Shown here: positions 43,887 through 54,960 of the stretch, one piece after another
Layout: every line of letters starts with the position of its first letter
How positions within the stretch are numbered: the first letter of the stretch is position 1
From: Prinia subflava
Taxonomy: Eukaryota; Chordata; Aves; Passeriformes; Cisticolidae
Direction of reading: 5' to 3'
NCBI RefSeq assembly: GCF_021018805.1
Contig: NC_086257.1
Coordinates: forward strand, 16,364,693-16,428,692
Length of the DNA stretch: 64,000 bases
Position numbers and translations under genes: made by a program
Notes under the pieces: model-generated
What the model was told of the DNA's origin: nothing
Databases searched by the model: none
The model's input: the letters and a program-made list of their open reading frames with translations, nothing else

Positions 43887-45994
43887 CTGTGGGGAGACAA
43901 AGAGCCGGTGTTACTGGGGGGATGGGGATCACCAACCCCACAGAGATCTCCAGTCTCTGGCCAAGCACTGCCCCGTTTCAGCTTTGGCCATAGCAAAGAA
44001 GAATGAGAGAGAGGAAGAAGGAGAGGGGAAAGGTCCTCTCAGTGCCTTCTAGACTTGTCATGGCTGGCCTGGAGGTCTGGACAGGATCTTCTCCCTCCAT
44101 CTCCTGCCAGTGCTACTTCAGGCCCTTCTGTGCTACACTTCACTCCTCACTGGCAGGCAGCTGGCCTTGTCATAGCCATGCAGCACAGCTGGGGGACTCA
44201 CTCCCCTATTGGCATCCAGCTCCAGAACCTGCCACCTTCACCCGCAAAGTCCAAGGAGCACGAGCTATTTGAGACCTTTCCTTGTGCTCCGGTTTTGATT
44301 TTGGGGTTTTTTTTTTTGTTTTATAACCCAGCTCTGCTGATGGAAAGGACAGGGTGTAGGTATGTATATGCACAAGCAGTCCTGGGGTCCTCTGCCATAC
44401 CCATGCCACAACATATCTCTGTGGCATGTGGGGACAGGTCCCTCTTTGTCCCCAGCCCAAGTGCCTTGGGAAGCAGAGTTACCCCTTGCCTGGGAGGTGG
44501 CAGAGAAGCAGCCTCTGGGCTGGGCAATCTGCCACGGCTGTGCCATCACGGGACTGGGAGCGTGTGGAGGTCACCATGCTGGGGAGAGGCAGCCACCCAA
44601 GGACAGGCAGCTCCCGCTACTGGGAAGGGGGCCAGAGGCTCTGGGAGCCGGGCTGGGAGGGGAGCAAGAGTGAAGAGCAGAGGGAAAGAGGATGTTTCAA
44701 TCCAGCCTTGGGTCATTGCCCCGTTAGAGTCACAGAGGCTGTGGGGCTGGGCAGAAGTGCTGCCCTTCTGGGAAATCACACACTGCCACCAGCATCTGGG
44801 TGGAGGGATGGGGCCCAGGTTACCCCGTCCCAACCCAGCTCCTTCCTCACCCTGCACTTCCCTCAAAGAGGGGATATAATATGGCTTGGAGGGAGCTGGC
44901 CCAAGCAGTCCTTACTGCTGGACTAGAATTACCAGATCTGCCTTTGCCCCAACACTCTGCAAGTCAGATCCACAACCTTCATCTGGGATGACCCAGCCTA
45001 GGTTCTCTGGACTGTCCATGACTCAGTTTCCCCCCAGCACCCTCCCAACACAGCCTGGGGGGATACTCCCTGGCTCTGCCATCCCCAGCACCGACTCACA
45101 CAGCATCTTTGTGACCTGCCTCCTCTTGACTTTCTTCTGCCCCTGGGAGTTGTGGCAGTTGCGGCTGCTGCCGTTCTTGGCTCCCAAGGCTTCCAGCATC
45201 TTTTCTTTCTTGAGCTGCAGGCCAATAAGAAGGTAGAGAACACTGATGGTGCCCATGGGCAGGAAGAAGAAGATGATGGTGGTGACCTGGATGATGAGAT
45301 TGTAGGTCAAGCGTGGTTTCACCAGGGTGCAGATCTCTGAATCGGGCACCCGCCCCCGTCCTGGCACGTAGAGAGGCTGCAGCCCGTGGACGCTGGTATT
45401 GGGGATGGAGCAGATGACCGAAAAGACCCAGATGGTGACAATGACCCTCTTGGCGTGGTTCCTGGTCACCACGTACTTGGCTTTGAGCGGGTGCACCACG
45501 GCGATGTAGCGCTCCACGCTCAGGGCCGTGACGTTGAGGATGGAGGCGAAGCAGACGGCCTCAAAGAGCAGTGTCTTGAAATAGCAGCCGCTGGCCCCCA
45601 GCAGGAAGGGGTAGTTGCTCCACAGGTCGTACAGCTCCAGTGGCATCCCCAGCAGCAGCACCAGCAGGTCGGACACGGCCAGGCTGAACAGGTAGTAGTT
45701 GGTGGGCGTCCTCATGAAGCGGTGCCGGAGGATGACGATGCAGGTGAGGGTGTTGCCCACAGCCCCCACCAAGAAGATCAGCAGGTAAATGACACAGACT
45801 GGGACAAAGAAGTTGGAGCGTCGAGGTCCCAGGTACTTGTCCCGCAGCTGCTCCTCTGTCAGGTTGGCATCCTTAGGGTCGAACAAGGTCTCTGGGTGAG
45901 TACTGTTGCTAAGATCAGGGCTGATGGGCTCCACAGGGAAGTCTTGCTGGGGCAGGGGGAACTCGGAACTGGAGCAGTTGACATAGGGATTCAT
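43486..45994 (-). CDS. NMUR1: NMUR1, neuromedin U receptor 1 (two coding exons)
   Basis: The spliced CDS, 45100-45994 joined to 43486-43886, gives 431 residues. It is a class A (rhodopsin-like) seven-helix receptor for the peptides neuromedin U and neuromedin S; the family couples mainly to Gq. Visible features: N-terminal sequons NCS, NST and NLT; TM1 at about 64-89; a conserved disulfide pair C137/C222; ERY at 161-163 in place of DRY; a basic third loop ending [14 protein letters not shown] at 308-313 in TM6; and NPILY at 351-355 in TM7. [23 protein letters not shown] and [17 protein letters not shown] are close to human NMUR1. NMUR2 is the main alternative, but linkage to NCL and B3GNT7 favours NMUR1. 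The C-tail after about residue 370 is divergent, with an acidic [10 protein letters not shown] stretch. Confidence 0.95.
43887..45099 (-). other. NMUR1: NMUR1 intron in TM6
   Basis: A 1.2-kb intron with GTGAGT donor and CCCCACAG acceptor. Long open frames across it are not supported by any family motif. Confidence 0.9.
45100..45994 (-). CDS. NMUR1: NMUR1 coding exon 1 (residues 1-298)
   Basis: The ATG at 45992-45994 ([10 protein letters not shown]) lies two bases after a good acceptor (CTCTCCACAG), so the first coding exon is probably the second exon. The open frame continues upstream of this ATG, but without receptor similarity. The exon ends at donor GTGAGT (45099) in phase 1, after TKML in TM6; the family shares this intron. 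Confidence 0.93.
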
Positions 45995-46460
45995 GGCTGT
46001 GGAGAGATGGAGAGGTTTGCGGGATGCTTTCCCAACTTCTCTGCTCCCCCTGTTCCCACTGTCCGTCTCCCCACTGGTGTCAGGGTGCCGGGATTCTGCT
46101 GACCACCAGGGCTCTGCACTCGCATGCCCATCCTGCCCCAGACACAGCCTTTTCTTTGGGAAACCACACAAAACCTCCACCTCAACTCCCTCGGGCTTCC
46201 CAAGTGCTTTCTGTCCCATTTCCCATCTGCACACAACCCTGGCAGTTCCCCAGTCTACCTCAGCCCCTTTGCCCCATCAGGGAATGTCAGCAGGGCTGTC
46301 CTCTTTTCCTGCTCTGTAAGCAGAGCAGGATACAGCCCCAAAAAGCCAGCCCCAAAAATCTCTCCTGGCCGCAATTCTGCCGGAGATGTAGAACGGCTGG
46401 CAGGGCAACCAATAAAATAGCCAGAGGGAAAATTGATTTTCCAACATGATAAGGACTTAC

Positions 46461-46560
46461 GGCTTGCTGGGAAACTCCAGATGAACGCTGAGGTCCCACC
46501 ACCCCTGCGCCGGACAGGGTCAGGGCTGGGGAGGGAGCGTGGGAGGGGATGGAGTCTTCA
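46461..46560 (-). promoter_or_regulatory. NMUR1: Candidate NMUR1 5' non-coding exon
   Basis: A perfect donor GTAAGT (46455-46460) lies on the minus strand, 464 bp upstream of the acceptor that precedes the NMUR1 ATG. The exon's upstream boundary is a guess. It lies at the edge of CpG-rich sequence, as expected for a promoter. Confidence 0.35.
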
Positions 46561-46599
46561 CTGCCTTAAGAGGCAGGCAAATGAAATCCTGCCGCTGCT

Positions 46600-47930
46600 T
46601 TCCCCTCGGAGCTCAGCTCGGAGAAGCCGCCTGCCCTTATCCACCTTCTCCCTCTTGTCCGCCGTCAGCTGAGAGGCTGGGGGCTGTGCCGGGGGCTTCC
46701 TTTCCCACCGCTGGCCAAACAAATCGCGGTGCCGAGACCCTGCCCCTGCCAGGGGCTGGCTCGTTATCTGCAAAGCAGCACTGCCAAAAATCTGCCCTTC
46801 AGAGAGAGGAAATAACGTTAAGGTAATAAACCCCATTGACTCTGAGAGTCCCCGGGAGGGGCGGCACAGGCGTCTCCTGCCCCTCCGGCAGCCTCCGCAA
46901 CGCCGGCATTTATCATTCGCGTGGCCTCGGTGGTGAGGAAAGCATCGATCAGCCCCGCGGGCGCCCTGGCACCGTCCGGCAAGGGAGCCTGGGCAGCACC
47001 GCTTGTCCGGGCTCATCTCGGGAAATGCAGATGGACCCAGCGGCTTCCTGAGGTCTCCCACTTCCACATGTGCAATGCCTGGGTCACCCGAATCACTCTC
47101 CCGTGAGGCAGGTGAATCCAGCCGCTCCTGTCACACTTGGGTGCGAGGAAGTTGCTGCGCTCGCAGCATCGCGCCGTGCTCCGAGTCCGGCTGCGCTCCC
47201 CGGCCGTGCCCGCTGTGTCCGCGCTCCCGCCTGTCCTCCGTGCACGCCCCGTGCCAGGAGCGCAGACCCGCACACACACGTGTGCACACACACAGACCCG
47301 CACACACACGTGTGCACACACACAGACCCACACACACGTGTGCACACACACACGTGTGCGCACACACACAGACGTGTGCACACACACAGACCCACACACC
47401 CGTGTGCACATACACAGACCCGCACACACGTGTGCACATACACAGACCCACACACACGTGTGCACACACACAGACCCACACACACGTGTGCACATACACA
47501 GACCCGCACGCACACGTGTGCACATACACAGACCCGCACGCACACGTGTGCACATACACCGACCCGCACACACACATGTGCACACATACAGACCCGCACG
47601 CACACGTGTGCACACACAGACCCGCTCCCGGCTCCTGAGCCCCACGGACGCGTGTCGGGGCTGCGCGTCCCCGCTCCGCCCGCGGCTCCTCTCTCCTCCA
47701 CGTGCTGGACCGGTCCGAGACCGCCCGGAGCCGGAGAAGCCCACGGGCTGACGGCTGCGGGTGGGGGCTCCGCGGCCCCGGGCTCTCCAGCTCGCCCCAG
47801 CCCCGCAGGTGAGAGGAGGGGGCGGGGGATGCGGGGTCGGCAGCGCATCGTTCCGCAGCTCCGTGCGCCGGCCCCGGGCACTGCCGCCCCCCGGGACGGG
47901 GAGGCACCCCTGGGCACGGGACACGCTCCG
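46600..47930 (-). promoter_or_regulatory. NMUR1: CpG-rich region upstream of NMUR1
   Basis: CG-dense stretches at about 46850-47260 and 47620-47930 flank the minisatellite. This is the most plausible NMUR1 promoter region, but no start site can be fixed. Confidence 0.5.
47262..47624. repeat. CA/GTGTGCAC minisatellite (about 26-32-bp unit, about 13 copies)
   Basis: Units of the type CAGACCCGCACACACACGTG plus TGCACACACA recur about thirteen times with small changes. The unit is mostly alternating purine-pyrimidine and contains the palindromes ACACGTGT and GTGCAC. The long open frames across it, in all frames, are artefacts of the repeat. Confidence 0.95.
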
Positions 47931-47949
47931 GTCCCTGCATCCCCTCAAG

Positions 47950-50900
47950 TGGACCCGATCCCCCCCGGGATGACACCTTGAAGGGCTCTGGCATCCCGGG
48001 ACTTAACTCCTTCTGCCCGCCCCAGCACCATCCCACCGTGCACAGAGGCTGAGCTAACAGAGCCCCAGCAGGGCTGAATTTAGCAGGCAGTACAGGGATC
48101 TTGGGGAAGGAACCTGGAGAGACCTGCCAGGAGAGACCTGCTGCCAGCCCCACGCCCCTCCTCCCTCACGGGCTGAGCCCCAGCACGGCTCTCTGCCCTG
48201 CCGAGCCTGGTGCTTGTGGCCAGGACGTGAGCACCTACCCAGATCTGGTAGCCTCCAGCACCAGGACACAGCCCCTGGGGTCCTGCACAGCCCAATCCTC
48301 CTCCTCCTGATGCCAGAGCACGGAGCAGATGGAGAAGCACCACTCGCTCCTCGTTGGTTTTGCTCAAAGAAATTCCAGAGCAGGTGAGGGATGACAGGAC
48401 ATGACCAGCAAAGCCCTGGGTTGTCGTGGTAGCCCTGACCTGGCCCTACCTCTGCTCCCTGCAGCAAAAAAGCACCAAGCAGAGGGGAGCTGGCACAGCA
48501 AACAGACCAGGGCCAGGAAGGGTCTGTGGCTGCCCTGAACCTTGACTTTCCTCAGGAAACCATCTTTTCCCCCAGAGTAGAGGAATTGCTGAAGCCAAAA
48601 GCCTGGAGGGTAAATGAGTGTAAACAAGACACTACTCAAGGGAAGAAATCAACAAGCTGGGAACAGTGTCTGAAACTGGGAGGGAGAAGAGTTGCTGCCT
48701 GCTCCTATGGAAGTGAGGAAATGAAACTTCATCCCCTCCGGGGATGGAGACACAGTGAAACGGGGTTATGGCATAGTGCTGGTGACAGCTGGGACAGGAC
48801 ACAGGGACAGCAGCCGGGTGATGCTGGCAAGGGCTCAGCAGGGCTGTTTCGGCAGATGCCAGGATGGGTGACAGTGCCAGGGAACTGGCACGTTGCGGGT
48901 CACACCCCCTGGGTGGCAGAGCTACAAACAGTAAGTGATGAGGCAGGGATTTCTTTCCCTGCCTCCAGATTGTGCACAGGCTGTCTTCCCTGGGGGACGC
49001 CCGAGGCAGGGAACAGATCTGTGCCAGTGCAGAGGCACAAGGAGCCTCAGCATGAGCTCACTTCAGGGAATGCTACATGGAGAGAAGCATTCCAGGAAAT
49101 CTCACTCCCTTCCATCCCTCATCTGTCTCCCTCTGTTTTCTGAGTGCCCTGGTGAGCACAGTGACATGCAGTCAGCTCCCAGCACAGTCCCAGGTGCTCC
49201 TGAGCCCTGTGCAGCCATCTCCCCATCCTGGGGGCAGAGGCTGTTCCCTGTACGCAGCCACAATGCCTTCATCAGTCTTGTTCCTCATCTCTGTCCAGGC
49301 TTTGCCTCAAGGCTCAGGGGAGCCTCTGAGCTCTGCACCTCTGTCCTTGTCCCTGCAAGAACCCCCACGGCTCATGTGTCCTGTACTCCCAGGAGGATGA
49401 GGGGATGTCTCCTGGGACTGGGATGTTTGGAGGCTGCTTGGATTGGAACAAAGCAGTGGAGATGTTGCTGAGCTTTTGACAAACTTCAACATCTGTTTCC
49501 CTAAAGCCTCCTTTCCTTCCTGAGGACAACAGGCATGTAGGAAGGATGGTTTGCAAGGAGCAAGGACAAGACAAAACTTGGTTCCCTCCAAAATGAACCA
49601 CTAGTCCCTCCAGGCTGTCAGATCCAGAATTCCAGGTGGTAGCAGATCTCTCTGTCCCATTTGCAGATTTAATTAACACCTTTTGGTTCTGAACGTGAAA
49701 AGCCACCAAGCACAGAGTGACATTGCAGCCAAGAGGGAAACTGGGACAGCTAGCCACGTTTCTATGGGATGCAGGGCTGGTGCCCTGCTCACAGCCTGGC
49801 GTTTCTCCCTGCAACAACTTCTGCACGTAGAGCCCTACAGCTCATCTGAGGAATAGCTGGGGAGGGACGTTTCTCCTCTGACACAAACGAGGCTGGAAAA
49901 AAAAAAAAAAAGACCATTTCAATATTCACTGGGATAAAAGTAATCAGCTTCCTAAGGAACAGCAAAATTGGCCTCTGCTCCACAGCTTGTGTCCCCTGGG
50001 TCTGCTGAGGGACAGGGAAGGCAGGCACTCTGTGAGCAGGTATTCAGGCTCCATGGCAACCATAGTTTTGCTAATCAGGGCCGGCACAGACTTGAAGTGC
50101 TTTTTCACCTGGCAGGAGCCCTGGGCTTTTGCCATTAAGGCTGAGTTGCCCAGGGGCACTGCCCTGGCCGTGGCCCCTGGGCAGTGATGGAACTGGATGA
50201 GGGCTGGCTGCAGGCCAAGGCATCCTGACAAGAATCTGCACAATTCCAACTCTGTGCCCTCCATCCATCACCAGGCTGGGGACCATGTTTTTTTACTGAG
50301 GTCAGAACAAACCACCCAGGATCACAAAAGGATCAGATTATTTCACCCCAATGAATGTGGATGTGCCTGTTGCCAGGGCTTTGCTAATAGCACATTGTTT
50401 TGCTGTCTCCCCCTTGTCACCTCTTTTGGCTCCTGTTTGATGCTGCTCCATGGCACCATGCAGGGTCATCAGAGGTGGCAGAGGCAACACTGGGATTGCA
50501 ACCAGTAATGGAAATGGCATTTTGTACCTGGATATGACAGATGCAGCTGCAGGAAGAAGGGGGTGTCCTGTGGGCCTCTGTCCCATACCAAGGGCAGAGC
50601 CACCACCACATTTTCCTTAACCTGAAAAGCCAAGCTTGGGGAGGATGAGAGGTAGCCCATGGCAGGTCCCAGGGCTGCAGCAGGGTGCTCTGCCAGCCCC
50701 AGAAGCAGCAAGCAAGCTGTGATGGAAATCCCTCATCCTGGCTGGAATCTGCTCTGTGGCAAAGCTGTGGCACACTCGGTGGGCAGGAGGGACTCAGCAG
50801 CCCTGCCTTTCCTCAGCAGCACAGCCAAGACAGGGGACAGCCAAAGGAGCATTTTGCCAGCTGAAAACACCCTGGCCAACACATAATGAGCTTGGGACCA

Positions 50901-53900
50901 CCTCCTCTACACCAAGCCCACCTCCAAAATACATTTAAATGGAGCACGGGTCTAGGGCATTTGACCAGGCACCAAGAAGTCACTTCATGGCTTTGTTACT
51001 CTCCAAGTCTCCTCCTTTTTGGGTTATCAGAAATATGTAACTGCATGGCACAGCACAGGGATGGCCTCTCTCCCCTCCCCTTGGCTCAGAGCCACTTGGC
51101 ACTCACAGGTTGATTTATGGTGGCCCCCAGGCCTCCCAGGATTGATTGCCAGGACTTGTTACATCTCCCACTGGCCATGGTAGATATTAATTCCCTGCCT
51201 ATGCACAGCTCTCAGCACCCAGTTCATGTCTTTAAATGTGCCTGGGAAGAGGCTTTCAGCTGGAAGGAAAAACAGCTGCTCAAGCTCTGCAAAACCTCAT
51301 TTGCAAAGAACACCGGGTGAGGAAATGACATTTCTGGGATGGGATCCCATTTGCCACGTAGTGACTCACTCTCCAAGTCAAGATCGAAACCTCCAGTCAT
51401 AAAGAAACCCCAATCAGCCACAACTACATCCCAGGGAAACACAAGCATGGCAGCAAATAGAGATGCAGGATAGAGAGGGAAACTCATCACAGGGCCTGCA
51501 GCACTTTCACGTGAATTTATTTGCAAATACCAGGTCTGGCATGGGACAGGGCTGAGGCAGGACCATGGGGGTGGCAGGGATGAGGATGTGAGAGCATTGT
51601 TCTTCATGTGAACACCCCCAGATGCCAATTTACTCATCACACTAATGACACCACAGTTTTCCTTATTCCTTTGTTCTTTGCAGTGCAACTGGGAAGGGTG
51701 GGAGCATCTTACACCAGTCATTGGCACTTTTGCTGCTGCACTGGAAGAAAAAAGGGCTGGGGTGGACCTTCCCTATGCAAGAATACCACCCTCTGCTCCA
51801 TGCCCTGTGACAGGATTTTACTCTGAGCCTCAATTTCCAGGTACCAATAAACTTCAGGGCTGTACTTTTCCACTCTTGTTTTGCATCCAAAAGAAATTCA
51901 ACTAAAAAAAAAGTGGGACACGTGCTGATGTTCATTTTTTTCCATCAGAAAGTTTATGTTGCATATAGAGAGAATTAAAGCTCAAATAACTTCATGAGCT
52001 CTCAGAGATAGTAACATGGAAACTTCAGCATGAATGAAAGTTTCCTGAGCCCCAGGAGGAAGAAAACACTCCACAAATGTTAATAAACAGCCTGAAATAC
52101 TCTGTCCACTGAGAGAAGAAACCCAGCAAATTGGTGGCAAGGTTCATCTCCAAACACAGGCAGCAAATAGCACCTAAATTTCTGAGACAGCTGCCAGCAG
52201 TGCTGTGCCAGAGAACAGGGCACACTCAGGCTCCAGTGGATCCAGCCCTTCAGAAACTTGTTGTGTTTTGGTGCCAGCAAATTGGAGCTGGATGTGAGGA
52301 GAGCTCCACAGTGAGCTCCCAGCTCTTTGCGTAACCTGCCTGAACATCCCTTTGGTTCAGGGGGAAGGGATCATCGCAGAGGCCAGTGACACTGAAGCAT
52401 CCAGGAGTCTGATTTTTGCTCTGGAATGGATCAGATATACGACACCAGCATGGGCAAGAAGCAGAATTGTGAGAAATGTCATGGCCTGGCATCTCCAGAG
52501 GACTCACCTGCACCTCTCAGGGCTGTCAGCATCACCTCACCCCCTCCAGCAGCAAGCAGAGGTCACTCAGTGTGGCTCGGGATGGGCTGAACAAGAAGCC
52601 AAGTTCCATCAGCCTGGCTGTGGTGTGACATGCACAGGGATGGAGGGAAGCAGAGATGGGGACACAGGCACTGACAGGTTAAACAGACAGATACAGGGTG
52701 GCAGGTTCAAATGACAGCCACCCCTGGGGACCACAGCCAGATGCCAGAGTCATCCTGCCCTTAATAGAGGCCAGGGGATGGAAGATAAAAAGGGATGACA
52801 TTTTTTTTCTAAGTTCAAGGACTCTCAGCCTGATTTTCACACACTGAAGGAAACTGGAAGGAATAATTAAGCATCCCACCTGCAGCCACTAAGGATAATT
52901 ACCCAACCCCACATCTCACAAGCACAACAGGTCCAGCCAGTCCAGTTCCCCTCTCCAGCAGGATGGTGGTGAGTGGGTGAAAGCCATCAGGCTGGCACAG
53001 TCACACCACAGGAAAACTCCCAGTGCTGTCCAGTACAACACTCTCAAGCCAGGGAACGGGCCCTGGTGTGGCAGCACAGCTCTGCTGCCACAGCTTTCAA
53101 GCCTGAAGCCAGCAGCACTTCCCTTCTGCCCCATTAGCCCTTCCTCCACCCTGCCCCCAGCCCTTTTATACTCCTGACACCTGTGGAGGGATGGGCTGGG
53201 TTAACCCTACACATGCCAGTACCTAATGCCACCCTCACCAGCAGCTCTATAGAGGGTTGGGGACAGCTCTGCATCCACACATTTCAACTGCCCTGTCCCA
53301 CCAGCCCCTCCTATGCCTCAGTTCCCCTTTGTGTTCCTGCCTGCCACAGCAGTTCTGAGGAAATTCCTGTTTTCTCCTCTCTCCCCTTCCTGAGCTGTTT
53401 CCCAGATGAACAGGCAACTTTCCCCATCTCAGCTGTCTCACCACAAGGTTTGGGACATGCATGCCCTGCTTCCAGCATCTCTGGGACTGCTGTGAAGAAT
53501 CTGGGGCACAAACTCAACCACAGAAGTGTTTTCTTCCTGATGGCCACATTGGGGTTTCCCAGCCAGGCTTGACAGCCTTCCACAAGTGTCTTGGCCTCTG
53601 GTTGCTTCTGTTCCCCAAAGTCCCCAAGAGCTGAACATTTTCAGCCACTTCACCAGGAAGTCAGGATTAAATGCCAGGTCTGGCTGGGATTTCCTCTCCT
53701 TGTCTGTGCCAGACTGCTCTGGCAGCAGTGCTGAGTAGCAGCTTGGCACTGTCTGCCTGGGTTTGGCCCAGATCCCATTTATTCCATGATTTTCCCTGGC
53801 CCACAGCCTCCCTACTTCTTGTTGGCACTGTGGCAGCCTCCTGCTTTCAGCCCCAGCCTCTAATGTGGCCAAAATTTCCCTCATGCAGGGGAAGGGCTGG

Positions 53901-54200
53901 AGCCCCCAGACCTCCTGGCTGATGAAGAAAGCAGCAATTTTCATTGGAAAGCAGGAATTGGAGAGGACTCTGGTAGATTAGACACATGGTCAAAACGTGG
54001 CACTTAATTCACTCAGGACTGGTTTAAATCCCCTTCCACTAATGATAAGCTTTAAATAAACGAGCAAATGCTGGGCAAATGGGAGGGACTTTCCTCTGAC
54101 ATCATGAAGCACTGCCTGAGATATTTCTTTTCTCTCACTCCACCCATCTCCCATCCCCATCTGGCAGGTTATTTCCATCCTGCTCTCTTTTCCCACCAAC
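47950..54200. other. Gene-free region upstream of NMUR1
   Basis: I find no coding exon, RNA gene or interspersed repeat. The only local feature is an A15 run at 49897-49911. Some open frames exceed 150 codons but lack motifs and look like GC-driven chance frames. Confidence 0.55.
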
Positions 54201-54439
54201 AATGTGTCCAACAGTACCCAAACCTGGGGAACGACGAGGTGTGAACGGGAAATCATCTGGTGCAGCGCCACGAGCCGACATTCCAAAAGCACCACGAGCA
54301 TCATTTCAAACCCTCCCGTTCTGGTGCTTTGCATTAATTTAGGCTAACTACATCCACCATAAAGTGATTAGAGCAGAGATGCTTCACTGTGTTCTGAGTT
54401 TGGTGTCGGGTGATGGTTTGAACTGGGGGAAATCCACGT

Positions 54440-54960
54440 GTCCGAGCGATGATTCGGGGCTGCCTCGAGGTGTGGGAACATCCACAGCCGCTGTTTTCCG
54501 ATGTGTCCGGTCTCAAATTCCCTGCACAGGCGCCCTGGCTGGACGAGAGCTCTGGCAGGGGGTGCAGCCCCCCGGGACAGGGATGGCTCCCGGAGGGACA
54601 GACCCGCGGGATCTCTCCCCGGGCTGTGCGGCGGCTGGAAGGAGGTGTCGGGACATCAGCGAACCGCCCCGAGGGGTGACAGTCCCCGTGTGCCGCCCGC
54701 AGGGGTGACAGTCCCCGTCTGCCTCCCGGGCTGCGGCGGCTCCGGTTCGCGTCCTTTGGGCTCCCTCTGCTGGGAACGCGCGGCCGCTCCCGCGTGTCCC
54801 GCAGCCCCGGGGCCACCGCGGGCCACCTCCGGGCCCCGCCGGGACGGGGCTCCGGGCAGGGCAGGCACCGGGCAGGGCGGTGGGGACTGCGCTGTGCCCG
54901 CTCCCTGCAGCCCCGGGAGCCCCACGGCGGGGCGCGGTGATGGGGCACCCCGGGGATGTG
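54440..54960. promoter_or_regulatory. Orphan CpG island
   Basis: A sharp CG-dense block without a recognised gene on either strand. It is preceded at about 54215-54440 by an AT-richer stretch with several CG dinucleotides, as in a conserved enhancer. The tandem-like GGGGTGACAGTCCCCGT occurs twice at about 54675-54720. Confidence 0.5.

Noticed and set aside
45386..46102. Plus-strand open frame of 238 codons
   Set aside because: Antisense shadow of the NMUR1 coding exon.
47003..48153. His/Thr-rich and Cys/Val-rich open frames of 200-340 codons
   Set aside because: Translation of the CA/GTGTGCAC minisatellite in several frames at once; no coding signature.
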